Part shown: one piece after another, positions 12,055 to 24,719 of the stretch
Numbering within the stretch: the first letter of the stretch is position 1
How the letters are laid out: every line of letters starts with the position of its first letter
Assembly: GCA_965153455.1 (NCBI GenBank)
Contig: OZ234494.1
Coordinates: 23,870,001 to 23,934,000 of the forward strand
Direction of reading: 5' to 3'
DNA length: 64,000 nucleotides
Source of the DNA: Sphagnum compactum
Taxonomy: Eukaryota > Bryophyta > Sphagnopsida > Sphagnales
Position numbers and translations under genes: made by a program
The notes under the pieces: model-generated
Told to the model about the DNA's origin: nothing
The model's input: only the letters and a program-made list of their open reading frames with translations
The model's database searches: none

Positions 12055-12915
12055 ACTGCTAGATTTAACCATTAGGTTTAGCCATATTTTAGCTTAGTCA
12101 TTAGGTTTAATATAAATTTACCACTAAGTTTAGCCATTATGCTTAGCCATTAAATTTTGGCACTAGGTTTAGCCTAAATTGAACCATTAGGTTTGGCCAA
12201 TAAATATAGCCTAAATTTAGCCATTAGGTATAGCCTAGGTTTAACCACTATTTTTAACCATTAGAGTTACCGAATAGATTTAATTTAGGTTTAGCCATTA
12301 TGTTTAGCCATGAAATTTAACCATTAAGTTTATCAATTAGGTTTAACCATTATATTAAACCATTAGATTTAATCAATTGATTTAATCAAGGTTTAACCAT
12401 TATTTTAAATCACTAAGTTTAGCCATTAAAGTTAGCCATTGTTTTAAATCGTTAAGTTTAGTCGTTAAGCTTTACCATTACTTTAAGTCTCTAAGTTTAA
12501 TCACTAAGCTTAGCCATTACTTTAAGTAACTAAGTTTGGCCACTAGGTTTAGCCATTACTTTAAGTAACTAAGTTTGGCCACTAGGTTTAGCCAATACTT
12601 TAAGTCATTAAGTTTGGCCACTAAGTTTAGCTATTATTTTAAGTCATTAAATTTAGCCACTAGGTTTAGCCATTATTTTAAGTCACTAAGTTTGGCCACT
12701 AAGTTTAACCATTATTTTAAGTCACTAAGTTTGGCCACTAAGTTTAGCCATTAGGTTTAGTTATTATTTTGAGTCATTAAGTTTAACCATTAGGTTTAGC
12801 TATTACTTTAAGTCACTAAGTTTAGCCATTAGGTTTAGTTATTACTTTAAGTCATTAAATTTAACTATTAGGTTTAGTTATTATTTTAAGTCACAAAATT
12901 TAGCCACTAGTTGTC
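12055..12915 (+). repeat. Two-level satellite: 13-bp monomer in a 39-bp higher-order unit
   Basis: The base unit is about TTTAGCCATTAAG (13 bp). In the 3' half, three monomers of different type form a 39-bp unit: TTTAAGTCACTAAG, TTTGGCCACTAGG, TTTAGCCATTAC. The word TTTAAG recurs at 12521, 12560, 12599, 12638, 12677 and 12716, six starts exactly 39 bp apart. After one 52-bp step (39+13) to 12768 it continues at 12807, 12846 and 12885. The 5' half (12055-12480) has only the degenerate 13-bp level, as expected if homogenisation acted on the 3' end. Confidence 0.85.
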
Positions 12916-12989
12916 ACCTAGTTTTAGCCATTATGTGTAATGATGTGAAATGAACATGTGAAATAAAAAATTTGATATAAGTTGAATAT

Positions 12990-13066
12990 CTTTGATGGTG
13001 TAATCCATTGGTAAGGATTTGGTTTATCATTGGGAAAGTTTGGGGTTTAATTCCTTATATTTACAA
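12990..13066 (+). mobile_element. tRNA-like SINE head (putative)
   Basis: GGTGTAATCCATTGGTAAGG resembles a Pol III A box and GGGGTTTAATTCC a B box, at the tRNA-like spacing of about 40 bp. No tRNA cloverleaf or anticodon can be assigned. A TAGG-rich tract follows at 13085. Four other loci in the window show the same arrangement. Confidence 0.45.
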
Positions 13067-13084
13067 CCTATGTGCATATTGAGA

Positions 13085-13225
13085 AGGATAAGGTAGGTAG
13101 GTTAAACTAAGGTAGTTAGGTTAGGTAGGCTAGACTAAGTTAACACTTACTTGCTTGAGTGCCTTTTTTCGACCTACCTAAACCTATTTACTACCTACTT
13201 ACCTACCTACCTACCTATTAATTTT
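13085..13225. repeat. TAGG/CCTA cluster
   Basis: GGTAGGTAGGTTAAACTAAGG on one side and ACCTACCTACCTACC on the other. It may be the tail of the tRNA-like element at 12990. Confidence 0.55.
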
Positions 13226-14780
13226 AAAATTAATATTCCAAAAAAGATTTTAATTTAGATATAAAATTGACCTAGTCAAATTGTCCATTATCCACCAGTC
13301 AACTAGTTTATCCAATAGTTAGTCACTCTGTCAATCACTTCACTAGTCAAAATGACAAGGTCCAATTTGACTATCCAATCGCACTAAACATGTACAAAAC
13401 GACTTGTCCAAATTCACAAGGTGGTTTTTTTTTACGCCTATCATTTTTGGGTATTTTTTGACAAGAAAACCCAATAAAAAAACCATGAATTGTAGTAGTG
13501 TCTTGGATTGAATAATTGCACCCACCTTCTTCATGGAATCACAAGTTTTCAAATCATTAGTAAGATATTAACAACATTTGGACATAACATGCCCATAACA
13601 ACTACTAACATATGGCTATGACAACATTAGTAAAACACATGTGACACAATGTTTTTTAAGGCATTTGTGAAAATGTTCAAGTTGGTGGTGTTTTCATCTT
13701 TTCCATAAATTCACCAAAAGATTGTTTTGATTGAAAAAATTAATTCAAAAGAGTTGGCCTTTTTGCCCCCTTGTCCAACTTGACAAAAATGTTAGTTTTG
13801 ACAAGTTGATTTGGACATGTTTATTTTGAATGGGCTTTTGGTTGGCTATTTTGACAAGTTATTTTGATTGAGTTTTTTTACTAGGTTTTTTTATTGGTCA
13901 AATGAAATAACAATATCTATGCAACAAATTTGAAAATCTATAATTTTAATTAATAATAGTGATATATATATATACTTACCTACCTATGTTATCTACCCTA
14001 CCTACTTTACCCTAGGGTAAAAACACATTACGCCCCCAACAATTCTAATCCCAAGGTAATTTTCTTTAAGATTAAGTTTTTTGATAATGTATGGACACCA
14101 CATCTTGGATTATTTGTTTTTGTTTTAGATATGTTTGATTATTTTTACACTTGAGTTAGGTAATTCTTTAAAAACTACAATAAATTTTGAAAAATTTAAA
14201 CATACAAAATATATTTTCAACAAAATAATACTTCTCACAAAGTATGAAAAAATACATATATATTTCAAACTGGGTTATGGGTGCAATCTTTAGGGAGTGT
14301 TTTTTTATGATGAATAATATTGATATGCATCAATTGAATCTAAAACCATTTAGAAGTTCAAAAATTTTGGTTGAAAATCCTCTCAAAACTATTTTTTAAA
14401 GAAAAAAACACTACCATATATGAAAAATGAATTTTTAAAATAAATTGGCATTGCATTTTCTTTCAATTTAATTTTTTTTAGTAATGTTTCATGAATCATA
14501 AACATGAAACTCTGTGGCCATTGAAGAAATGTATTTTATATATTTTATGTACATTGATTTTATTTCATCCTTTTCATCTAACTACAATTGGATCAAAATG
14601 AAATTTAGATTTCAAAATGTTTTCATGCACTATCTAAAGTTTTTCTTTCTTGTAATTAGGATTGTCAAATAATGTCATCAAGATTTTAGCTTATTGCATA
14701 CAATGATACTTTTATACATCACTTTTTCTTGGACAAACATGGTTCATTTGTAATTTTCTTTGACCCCTTACTTAAGCTAT
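13226..14780. other. Intergenic sequence, no gene recognised
   Basis: AT-rich. It includes a (TA)n run and ACCTACC words at about 13960-14015. The 69-codon minus frame at 13343-13552 has no domain. Confidence 0.4.
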
Positions 14781-14824
14781 TAGGCTAGGTTAAATTAGCT
14801 AGTTAAGCACATTCAAATAGGTTA

Positions 14825-14890
14825 CAAGTGTGAAGATTTGAACCCCTCACCTTCACACTAAAGGTCCAAACCCTTAACCATAGCACTTAT
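14825..14890 (-). mobile_element. tRNA-like SINE head (putative), minus strand
   Basis: On the minus strand, ATGGTTAAGGGTTTGG resembles an A box. About 35 bp on, GGGGTTCAAATCTTC is a good B-box match (GGTTCRANNC). The TTAGGCTAGG-rich flank on its 3' side (lower coordinates) again pairs a tRNA-like head with TAGG words. Confidence 0.5.
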
Positions 14891-14939
14891 TTTTTAACGA
14901 ATGATAATTTTTGTTATCACATCATTATGAACATTTCTT

Positions 14940-15472
14940 CCTATCCTATTTATGTGGCTTAACCTACCTACCTTAATTACCTTAAATTACCATAAGTTAT
15001 TTAAAACTACTTTTAAGCCTCTTTAAGTTTTACTCAGATTATTTTAAATTAAGTTATTATATGCTAAAAACATTTACCCTAAATTATTCCACATTATTTA
15101 CCCCTAGGTTATTCTAAACTGTTTGTTTTACTCTAAATTAATTAACCTTAGACTATTTTAAATTATTACACACCATGTCATTTCTAGGATTATTATAGGT
15201 TATTCTACCCTGAATTATTTTAATTTATTAAATACCATAAGTTATTTTATTTTAGGTTATCTTAAGTTATTTAATTATAATTTTTTTACCTTAAACAATT
15301 GTAAGTTATTTTATGTTAATATATTAATGACCTATAATAACCTAAAGTTAAATAACTTAGAATAAGTTTTTAAAGAAAATCTTTTGAAATGGCCCTAAAT
15401 AATTTGGAATGAATAGTTTACAATATGTTATAATAACCTAGGCTTTAACTAGATACCCTAGGGTTACCAAGT
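14940..15472. repeat. Degenerate TTATTTTAA/ACCTTA array
   Basis: Repeats of AAATTATT, AGTTATTTTA, ACCTTAA and ACCCTAAATTATT with a loose step of about 20-30 bp. Resembles the array at 63660-64000. It stops where dispersed repeat B copy 2 begins. Confidence 0.6.
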
Positions 15473-15474
15473 AT

Positions 15475-15760
15475 GCCACAAATCAATATAATTGACTTGA
15501 CTAAGTGTCAAATCAATCATATTGATTTGCTGACACCTTTGTTATTTAGTATGGCCTATTTGATTAAGCCATTGGTTGTCTTGATGGAATTTTTTTTAGT
15601 TTGTCTTTTTTCACTAAGTGAATGACATAAAACTTGGTTAAAAATGTCACTTTATTCAAAATAAGTAATAAAAAAAACCATGTTTCTTTCATGCCCCATA
15701 CCTTTAGCCAAAGTGAACATCCATTTGGTCAATGTAAACACTTTGATAAAATTGAACCTT
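15475..15760 (+). repeat. Dispersed repeat B, copy 2
   Basis: Co-linear with 5040-5360. The shared order is CTAAGTGTCAAATCA, ACTTGGTTAAAAATGTCACTTTA, TTTCTTTCATGCCCCAT and TTTGGTCAATGT. As in copy 1, a degenerate array lies directly 5'. Confidence 0.65.
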
Positions 15761-17780
15761 AATCATGATGTCTTACGATGGTTATAACCTTGTCACCAAG
15801 TTTTGAAAATAAAGTAAATCCTTTAATTGCAAAGCCATGGCACTTCTGAACGTTTTATGAACATTGAAAATTTTCACAATAATGTGACAAGGACCCACCT
15901 TTTGTTGATGTAATTGATAATTAAAACAAATGTGTCAGATTTTCTTAATGACATCCAAAGATCAAATTTGGTATTATCCAAGCATGATTGATACCCCAAT
16001 TGAAACATAAGGATTCATTCCTAGGACTCCCAAATCATTGTTTTAGGTTTTATGAAGAATAAGGTCAATTTGTTATATATATATATATATATAAGTCAAA
16101 TGAAATAAATTTGCTCCAAATTTTATGCAAGCCTCTAAAGTATTTATCTTTTTCATTTATGAAAGTCAAAATAATAAAATTTATCCAATGTGGGCCATGT
16201 TTTATCAATGGCCCCAAATTCCCAAAAATTTCATTTTTAGAAACTTTGTACATTGCAATAGGGGGGATTTTGAAAGCTAAGGTGATTCATTTTTTGGCCC
16301 TTTTTGGACTTTTTGCAAAGTGTACTTTATTCAAATGCCATAAATGCATTGCAAAATCATCAACTTGAAAAAAATATTTATGGATTAAGATTGTGCTTGA
16401 ATAAAAATATTTATGGAGAGGTGAAATTCAATAAACATACACCAATCTGTACATAAAATGGACTTTTAAAATGAACATATGGACTATGTTCTAGGTTTTG
16501 CATTAATATTCAAATGCATTTTCTGTCATGATTTCATCTCAATATTTTTTATAGGGAGTAAATATATGAAACATTTAATGGGAAAAAAAAATATGGATTG
16601 AAAAAACTACAACAAAAACTTTAACCAACAAATAACTATGGACTTTTGAATGACCAAATTTGGACCTTTTCCTAAGTCACTATCTTAGTCATTCATTGAT
16701 ATTTTTTTCCCCTTAACATGTATGTCAAAGAATTGTTTAAATGGGTAGCCTTTCATATGGACTTTATTAGTTGATTAATCACCACGTAGGGCCCATTAAT
16801 AAATTGATTTTAAACTATTTTTTCCATTCTAGTGTTAAAATATGGACTTTTGGGATTGCGACTCTTATTGCTTTTGAGCCACCCTAACTTGGTTCTTGTC
16901 ACATTTGAACATTTTATATACATTAGCACCTAAGGTTTTTGTGGTAAGAATCTTGAAGCAAATTAATTTGTTTAAACATTCCCTATGAGTCCTTAAATTT
17001 ATTTTTCATGTGACAAAATCCACTCAAATTAGGAATCTCTAAACTTGTTCAAATTTGAAATGCTAGATGCATAAAATAAATACCTTATTAATGTAAATAT
17101 CTATGAAGAAAAAAAAATTTCAACATGAATATGCCATTAAATTTCAACAACATTTATAAGTGAAAAGGTCCATTAGATATTTAATGAGACAATCCTTTTT
17201 CGCACCCCAACCATGTTTTGACATATTGGCTAGGGCTTTCCAATCTAGGGTTAACATGTGGAAGCTTGTACAAAAAATAAGTTGAATTTTTTTTATCACA
17301 CCATTTTGTGGGCAGAAATGAGGTTATTTTGTGTTTTTTTATGTTAGAAAGTTGTTGGCTACACGATTGTTGTTGCTCTCAATTTTGGAGGCAACCATAT
17401 GCTCCTACAAGTAGAAAGAATGGCAAAAGTTTTGTAGATAGAGTATAAAATCAACATCCAAAATATTAAGCAAGTGGAATTTATCTCATATAAACCTTCA
17501 AAGAAAATCTCTTGTGGGAATGGAACCTTGATCCAAATGGATCTTGCCCATTGCAGTAAAAGATAAACCTACAAAAAAACAAAAATGTAGGTATTAGTTC
17601 AATAAAAATAACAAAGACATAATAACTGTCAATAAACACATACCAAAACCAACAATAAGTTATAGACCACAAAAGCGAGATTATGAAGCCAAAAAAAGGC
17701 TTTAAAAAAAAAGGTAACAAGTCTTTTTGTAGAATGTTATTAGTGCTCTGCTGCCCTTTGAACCCTTTTTTGGGTCCATG
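15761..17780. other. Intergenic sequence with one (TA)n microsatellite
   Basis: A (TA)10-type run lies at about 16075-16094. The 62- and 85-codon frames around it (16065-16368) have no domain. The sequence just below 17790 may be the 3' flank of the hAT relic. Confidence 0.4.
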
Positions 17781-17789
17781 ATCACATTA

Positions 17790-20145
17790 TTATTAAAAAA
17801 GGGAAATTTTCCAAAGAATGAAATTTTATTGCATACATATGCACTACCAAGTCTAGATGTGTGGTAAGTTAATTTCTCAATTTGCTCTTAGTGAAAGACA
17901 AAGTAAAGAAACACCTTTCACCTTCCACACTCCCCAAAACCATAGTCATAGAAATGAACTTTAGCCATTCAAATAGCTTAAGAGAAATAATTTGATTATT
18001 AGCAAGTAATATTGCCCACATTTTTTAACATGGGTTACAATTTGTGGGTGGTTTCAATATTGTTAAAACATTAGACATCATAATCATCTTGAATAAAAAT
18101 GTTTGCTCATCCAACTTAACCTCATCAAACAAGGGATGAATAAAAACTTGGTTGGGACCAATGTTCTTCCCATATAATAATGTGTTGAACTTCTAGTTGA
18201 ACCCAAAACTAGGGGTAAATAATGTTAATGGCATTCATTATTTCTTGTGATGGAAACCCTCTCTCCAATTAGGTTCAATGAGGCCATGAGTAACATTGTT
18301 GCATTGGCTTTTAACATCTTGCACAACCATCAGCTAGTCCATCATTGAAACCCAACTCAAACACCATGTTAGTTTGCATCATTTATACAACATGTAGCTC
18401 CTCCCATTAAATTGAAATGTTGCATATTCAATCCGTGAAAATGGTTTAGTAGATCCCAAACATGATGTAAAACATCATTGTAATGGTCCACAATGTCAAA
18501 AAAATTGACCAAAGTCATTATGCCTATACCCTACTTGCTCATCATAATACATTTTATAAAGATCCCCTTAACAACTTTTGATAGTAGCAATAAAATCACA
18601 AATAAAGACATCTCGAATTTGAGCAAACTTAAAAAGATTTTGAACACATTCCAACATAAGGATGATGCAAACAAGACCCAAAAATACCTCAATATTACAA
18701 AGTAGCTCCAAATTTGCCTTAGTAGATTCATTTGACACTTGTTCTTGAAACATCTATATCACCAAAATCTTATACTCAGTTAAAATCTGCTTGGCAAGAA
18801 AAAACATGGAGATCCAATGTGTCTTGACATTGCAAAGGATTCTCAAAGCTTTTTGTTCCAAAAATTCAACCAATTAATTGCATACGTCCAAAACATGCTT
18901 TTGTACAAGATTGTAACAAAACTTCAATCTTGGACATAAATGGTAGCTTCGAAAATGTCTGAACAACAAGATTAATTCAAAATGCACCCTTAGCATGAAG
19001 GGGCATGTTTTTCCTTCAACTGTGTGATAACACCAGCTTTAACCTTTTGAAAAACTATCACACCATTAACACCAAAGTTGATTAATTTGGAAGTTAAATC
19101 AATTTTAGAAAGGCTTCCAACTATAATAGGCTTGCCATAGTCACCTTAGTTAGGTTGTCTACAATAGCATTAAACAACATTTGTTTCAAAGTTAACAAAA
19201 TAGGTATGCATTTTCAACCTTCAACTACATACACATGGACAACAATTCACCCCTGGCAATCCACAAGAATGACTTCATCAACAAACATAAAAAGGAACTT
19301 TGTTGATTGAACAATTGGACATGTTTTTGTGAACACAAGCTTTTGCATGCATTTAGCCATTATCCAAGCATTTGTGTCACTCTAGTGATGTTGAAGGCTC
19401 TTTGGGACTTGTAGAAAATCAAACATTTCCCTCATGCTTTCATAGTCAATAATTGGGCACCCATGTTTCAAGAGATGATAAACTATCACAAATTGCACAA
19501 ATTTGTGTTTGCGTTCAAAATTTGATTTAGTTTAATGATCAAAAATATAATTCTTACCATGCAATGTTGTAAATTAACATTCATTCTTAGCATGTTGGTT
19601 GGTTAAACTAATATAATATTGACCTTTTGTTGCCTATGGCTTAATTACAAGAGCCTTTTAATGACTTGTGTGTTTCTGAAGGCCATCAAACTTGGGGACA
19701 ATTAGCTTTTCATGTTTATCTACATGAGGTCAAATTTTACATTTCACCATCAACAACTTCCCATTCAAATTAACAATTGCTTCTGCCCAAGGCAATTTGG
19801 TAGCCCAAACATCTCTAAAAACTTAGTTAAGTTCCCATTCAGGCTTTTTAGGTTTTTTTTTAGACTTTTTAGGACCAAGAGGACTAGGATTTGTGAAAGC
19901 ATGAACTTCTTCCCAAACATTAGTAGTGCTAGAAGAAGATGTTGTAGACATCAACACATCAAGGATTTCAAGGTTTTGTTGCATTGTAGCAATTGAACCA
20001 TGCTTTAACAACAACTCAACAACAAACACATCAATAACAAGCTTGGAAAATTTGTTGGAGGTTTTAAAGGAACCATACCTCATATTGGAAGTATAACAAA
20101 AAAATACGTTGAATTCCAAACCTACGTAATATATAGGATGCAAAA
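17790..20145 (-). pseudogene. hAT-family transposase relic
   Basis: A decayed protein reads along the minus strand for about 2.3 kb. The first part (20143-19823) is an open frame of 106 codons with a Lys-rich stretch (GPKKSKKKPKKPEWELN). A zinc-finger-like CKI followed by a stop lies near 19715. A conserved core near 19540-19330 reads KHKFVQFVIVYHLLKHG, then DYESMREMFDFLQVP, then SDTNAW. The C-terminal part near 17930-17850 reads SVEGERCF, TLSF, KSKLRN-stop-LTTHLD, which fits the hAT dimerisation region. The frame is broken by many stops (TAG where Trp is expected, TAA for Gln) and several frameshifts. In life such a protein would cut and paste its own DNA. Ends and target duplication were not located. 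Family identity rests on recognition by eye, without a search. Confidence 0.78.
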
Positions 20146-20149
20146 AAAA

Positions 20150-22735
20150 ACTTACAATAACTTATAGCTTTTTGAGCATGTAATGTTACACAACAATATA
20201 ATTCATAAGGGACGAAAAACCTTCAAAACCAATTGGGAATCAATGATAAAACCAAGTTGGGGTGTAGTCACAATTAAACTAGCTAAAAAGGATGTCAAAT
20301 GATGAAGAAAAATAATTAAAACTGGAAAAATATTTATGTTTTACCATTTAAAATCATAGGAATCATAGCCAGTTGTTATTTTTTCATTCATATGAATATC
20401 AAGGTTTTCAAACCAAAATTCCATTTGATAAAATTTTAAGTTTAAGTTTCGATTGAGGACTTTTGAAAGTGAACACCTATTGTGTCAAAATGAATCAATT
20501 TTGCAAAGGACTATAAAAAGGACTCATATAATAAAACAAGATTATTGGGAAAAAAATTAAAAAGATAAAAACTTATTAGCCACATTCAAAAAACATTCAT
20601 ACCCTAAAATATATGGAAATCTAACATTTTAAAAATTCAAAAAACTTTTCAAAATTGATCCAAAATTTTAAAACTTCAAAAGTTTTTTACCACATATAAA
20701 TGGGCTATAATGTACATGATGTGTTAAGAAAAGTTGTAGTTTATTATATAAAAAAACATAAAAATTTAAGAAATCAATTTTTGGTTATGATTTGAAATGT
20801 TATCATTATTAAAACCAAAACACTGAATTTACAAAGAAATAACCCATTTTCAAGAATTCATATTTTTCAAAAAATTATAAACAAAAAAAATCTCATATAC
20901 TTGGACACTTATAAACATTTATTATAACAATTTTCTAAAAACAAAACTTGAAAATTGAATTGTATGAAAAAGTTATTTTTGGGCAAAAGGACACGAAGTC
21001 CTTTTCTAAAGTAATGTTGTTGGCTTGTTTGATTTCATTTGCATCGAGTAAACATTCAAGATTGAGCTTGTACTTGGTTACAATTGTCAATAATTATCAA
21101 CATACCTAGGCATGTGTTGGCACCATGAACTTGAGCCTTGTTGCACTATTGTAAACACCAATTGGGGTTCAAATCTTCAAAAACAAATTTGTTGCGTTTT
21201 ATATCATTATACACAAATGGTTTTGAGATAAATTAAATTATTTTTTATTTTTCCCAAAATTTTGAAGAGTTATTTATACTTGTGCCAAAATTTTAATAAT
21301 TATTATAAAATTATATTCTAAAACATTTTACCTATTGGGTTTGAACTTTAAACTTGTCAATCCTAGAATTTTAGAGTGTGACAATCTAAACACACTTAGA
21401 CTATCTCATAAAGACATCAAAATCATGTTTGTTGTTTAGTATAAACATTACCTACCAAAAATTTCAGAATTAAAAAACTAACACTTGAAGTTAAGATTTG
21501 ATATTTAATTAATTGTGTAGTAGTTTGTTGCCAAATTCCTTTCAGTGTTACAATAATCCAATGACCGATGTCCATATGGAGTAGTTCAATGATCGACTTT
21601 GTATCCACCTTGAGTCATGCATCAAGGTCCAAGCAGTGAGCACCTTGAACACCTTGGGAAATGTTTTGAAGACGAAATAAAAAAAAATTGAAATCCAAAT
21701 GCTTGAAACTTCAAAACAATTTTATAATAGATCTTGCCAACATAGAATGAAAATGTACATGCTTCAAAACAAATATCCTATTGTCATTCAAAAGTCCACA
21801 TAAACTTTCAAATCAATTTTAATAGTCACATTCAACAAACTAAATAATCATTAAACCTTCAACCTTGTAAAGTAGGCGACTACTTACAAATTCATGAAAA
21901 CAAAAAGGGTGGTGAAGCTTTGAGTAAAGCTCTTGCAAAAGGTGGAGAAATGCAATAGAAGACCATTGAAGAAGAGTTGATCCCTTATCATCATGCATCA
22001 AAACCTGACATGCACAAATCACGATTAGTGGCAACAAACTTTAGTTGTTTATTGAAATCCTAGCCTTAAAACCTAAAACAATGTCAATTCCCCATGAATT
22101 TGGTGGAATTTGTAACCTAAAATCATAATTGGGGGGTCCAATTTCAAAATTTTGGGTCAAAAATATGTAAAATATCACCATTAAAAAAACCTTGTAATTT
22201 GGAGATCAATCAAGCTTAGGAAATCAATAAAGCAAACCAAACTAAAGAAACTTGAAGATTTCAAACTTAAGAAGAGTAATAGGATAGAACAAAGTCAAGA
22301 AGAAATGAGAATAATGCAAAATGTACATTAAATTGTAAAGCTCCTCTCAACTTGAGTATCACTTGGAGATATTAATGCAAAACAAGGAAAATCAACTATT
22401 ATTTGGCTAGACTCAATGATCACATTGAACAATGCCAATGCTTGAAACTTTGCCCATTGCATTGTAGTCTTCAAAACACACTTTTCATCATTTCTTTACA
22501 TTGAATTGTGCAACTTCTCCATCCTTTGTAACCCTAAAAATCTAAGCACCCTAATCTACATGCCCTTACCATGTAAGAAACCAAGAATGTCCCCAGCCAT
22601 GTACATTCACTAGTCTTCACAAACCAAAGGCTTGTTTGTGAAACATTCTCACTTGTTATGAACGAGGAGATGCCAAGCCATGCAGGTCAGTTTAGATTTT
22701 TGAAAAACAATTGCCTATCCATCAAGGCTTCAGCT
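20150..22735. other. AT-rich intergenic sequence, possibly the 5' part of the hAT element
   Basis: No clear gene. A minus-strand frame at 21840-22037 (65 codons) has a protein-like composition and could be a decayed exon upstream of the hAT relic, but it has no recognisable motif. Confidence 0.35.
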
Positions 22736-22739
22736 ATGC

Positions 22740-23110
22740 TTGTATATGCCCTGGTATATATGCACCCAACACTGGTATAAACTATAAACCATCTACTTAG
22801 TAATGGCTGGCCCTTAGTAATCACTTATTTTCATACCTATCTACCTAAGTATAGGGCCTACTTCTTAGTAATGGCTGGCCCTTAGTAAACACTTATTTTC
22901 CTACCTATCTGCCTAAATATAGGGCCTACTTCTTACAGAATGTGTTAAGAAGGTGAAACCAGGCATTAACTCAGTTGAGGATCATCCATGACTGAGTCAT
23001 AACAGGCATCCAGTGGATGGTAGGCTGGAGGGTGCTGGTTTTTACTCTGGCCCCAACATTCACTATTGCCAGTCTTCTAGAACTCTATTGTCAACCATGG
23101 ATTGACCTGT
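22740..23110 (+). repeat. Dispersed repeat A, copy 2, with a 68-bp internal duplication
   Basis: TAATGGCTGGCCCTTAGTAA followed by ACCTATCT-CCTAA-TATAGGGCC starts at 22801 and again at 22869, a 68-bp step. The blocks TATAGG-CCTA-TTCTTACA, GGTGAAA, TTAACTCA-TTGAGG-TCATCCA and CATCCAGTGGATGG are shared in order with 41.0-41.28 kb. Confidence 0.6.
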
Positions 23111-24719
23111 GGTGCTGGGGAAATTAAAACCCTAACTGGAGTTAGGGACTTTCAGAACACCACTCTGAAACTGCTACTTTCAAAGACATTATGGCATTTC
23201 GGTTGGTACAGAAGTTAACTATTGTAAATTCTTGATAAGGAATTATGGTGCAAAAAGATAGGTAGAGAGTTTGGACCCTAAACCCTAGAAGTTCTGAAAA
23301 GATTTCAAACCTGGTCCATCTCGTTACATAGTTCCCCGGCTGAGAACACCTCTTACAAATGCATGCAAAGCATGCATGGCCCGGCAATTCTGTTTTGGAA
23401 AACCTCACTACAAGGCAAACACCATATGGCTGGAAATTCCATCAAATCGTGGAATTTCACGTTGAATGTGTGAGAAGTCCCACTTTACAAGTCAGGATTC
23501 CACTCCTGTTGTTTTACAAAGGGGCAAAGCCCCGGAGTGGGCCACTGGTCCCAGAATCAGACCTAAATGCCCTTGCTCCCAGGCCTTTACCGTACTCTAA
23601 ACGATGACCACATGAGCTCTGTATCTAGTTTGACAAACATTGGTGTCAATAGCAATGGCTGTAAATATCAAACAAAATCATTTGTATTTGTGGATTTGAG
23701 TGAGAGCTCAAGAGGATGAGATATAAATCTCTATTTTGATATATGATAGACTCAAAATCTTAAGGAGTGGAATAAATGTGCTATAAAATGGTAGCGTGAA
23801 ACTCAAAAATGAAAGCAATTTATTCGCTACTAAGAGTAATTTATCTTAGATTAAGATGTCAACTTGTGATTTATGCCACTCTTTAACAATTAATTCTATG
23901 TAAGAAACTGATAATTATAAAGTTACAACCTGAACAAAATAGGTGTGGGTACAGAGTAAAGCCCTAAGAGGGGCGAGGCATTCCCAACAAGAACGGACCT
24001 AGGAGAAGGTTGTTGTAGTGGAGTACAGCCCTGCATTTTGTGAGTGGGGGGCCTAGGATGAGGTAGTGGAAGCCAGCCATGGGTGAACAAACACCCACCT
24101 TAGTACCATGGTAAATTAATAATCCATAAATCCATTTAAATTATTTGTAAATATTACAAATATCACATGCTTAGACTTAATCGGAGTCTCTTAGTTCAAA
24201 TCTAACATTCTTTTGGGCTTAATTAATATGGTCACAAAGAGGCCTCACTCACAACAGTGAAGGTACCAAGGTGGGTTTAGGGTTTAGGGTTCACCGATGG
24301 GACCCATGGTGAGTTATATTTGGGGAGCTATAAGCAAATATTATATACCTAGTTATGTGGGCTTTTAGTTTTTTTTAAAAACTTTCGTTGCACTTCCCAA
24401 CGAATAAAATGCTTGCCACCTGTCTCTATGAGTACCAATGCTTTGGAACCTTTTGACCGAGTGTGGGTACTTCGGAACCTTCTGTTCTGTTCGGATCATG
24501 TTAATGATAAGAATGAAGAAGTATCATTAACTTAGTCTCGCCCCCACCCCCCCGGCAGGCATTTCGAACGTCTACTCATCATCAGAGGGTTTTGGTCATT
24601 CCGAGTGTGGTATATTTGGTCGGATTTGGAAAGGAAAAAAATTCTAGAAACCTCCTTTTGGTGCAGGCGGAAATGAGCCTTTGCCACATCAAAAATTTCT
24701 CATGTTTTTCAGATTTCAA
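23111..24719. other. Intergenic sequence, no gene recognised
   Basis: GC content is higher than in the AT-rich tracts. The short frames at 23142-23607 lie on opposite strands and have no domain. Two plant telomere-type units (TTTAGGG)2 sit at 24276-24289. The stretch 24200-24275 matches 40400-40475 (dispersed repeat D). Confidence 0.4.
24200..24275 (+). repeat. Dispersed repeat D, copy 1
   Basis: Shares TAACATT, TTNNNTTAATATGG-CACA, GAGGCCT, TCA and GTGAAGGTACCA in order with 40400-40475. Likely a remnant of one old element, since each copy lies in a zone that also carries a repeat A copy. Confidence 0.5.

Noticed and set aside
12990-13066. Functional tRNA gene
   Set aside because: A- and B-box-like words are present, but no acceptor-stem pairing or anticodon loop can be drawn. 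Treated as a SINE head instead.
24276-24289. Plant telomere-type repeat (TTTAGGG)2
   Set aside because: Only two units; too short to indicate an interstitial telomere, and about 1.4 kb from the ARF start, too far for a telo-box.
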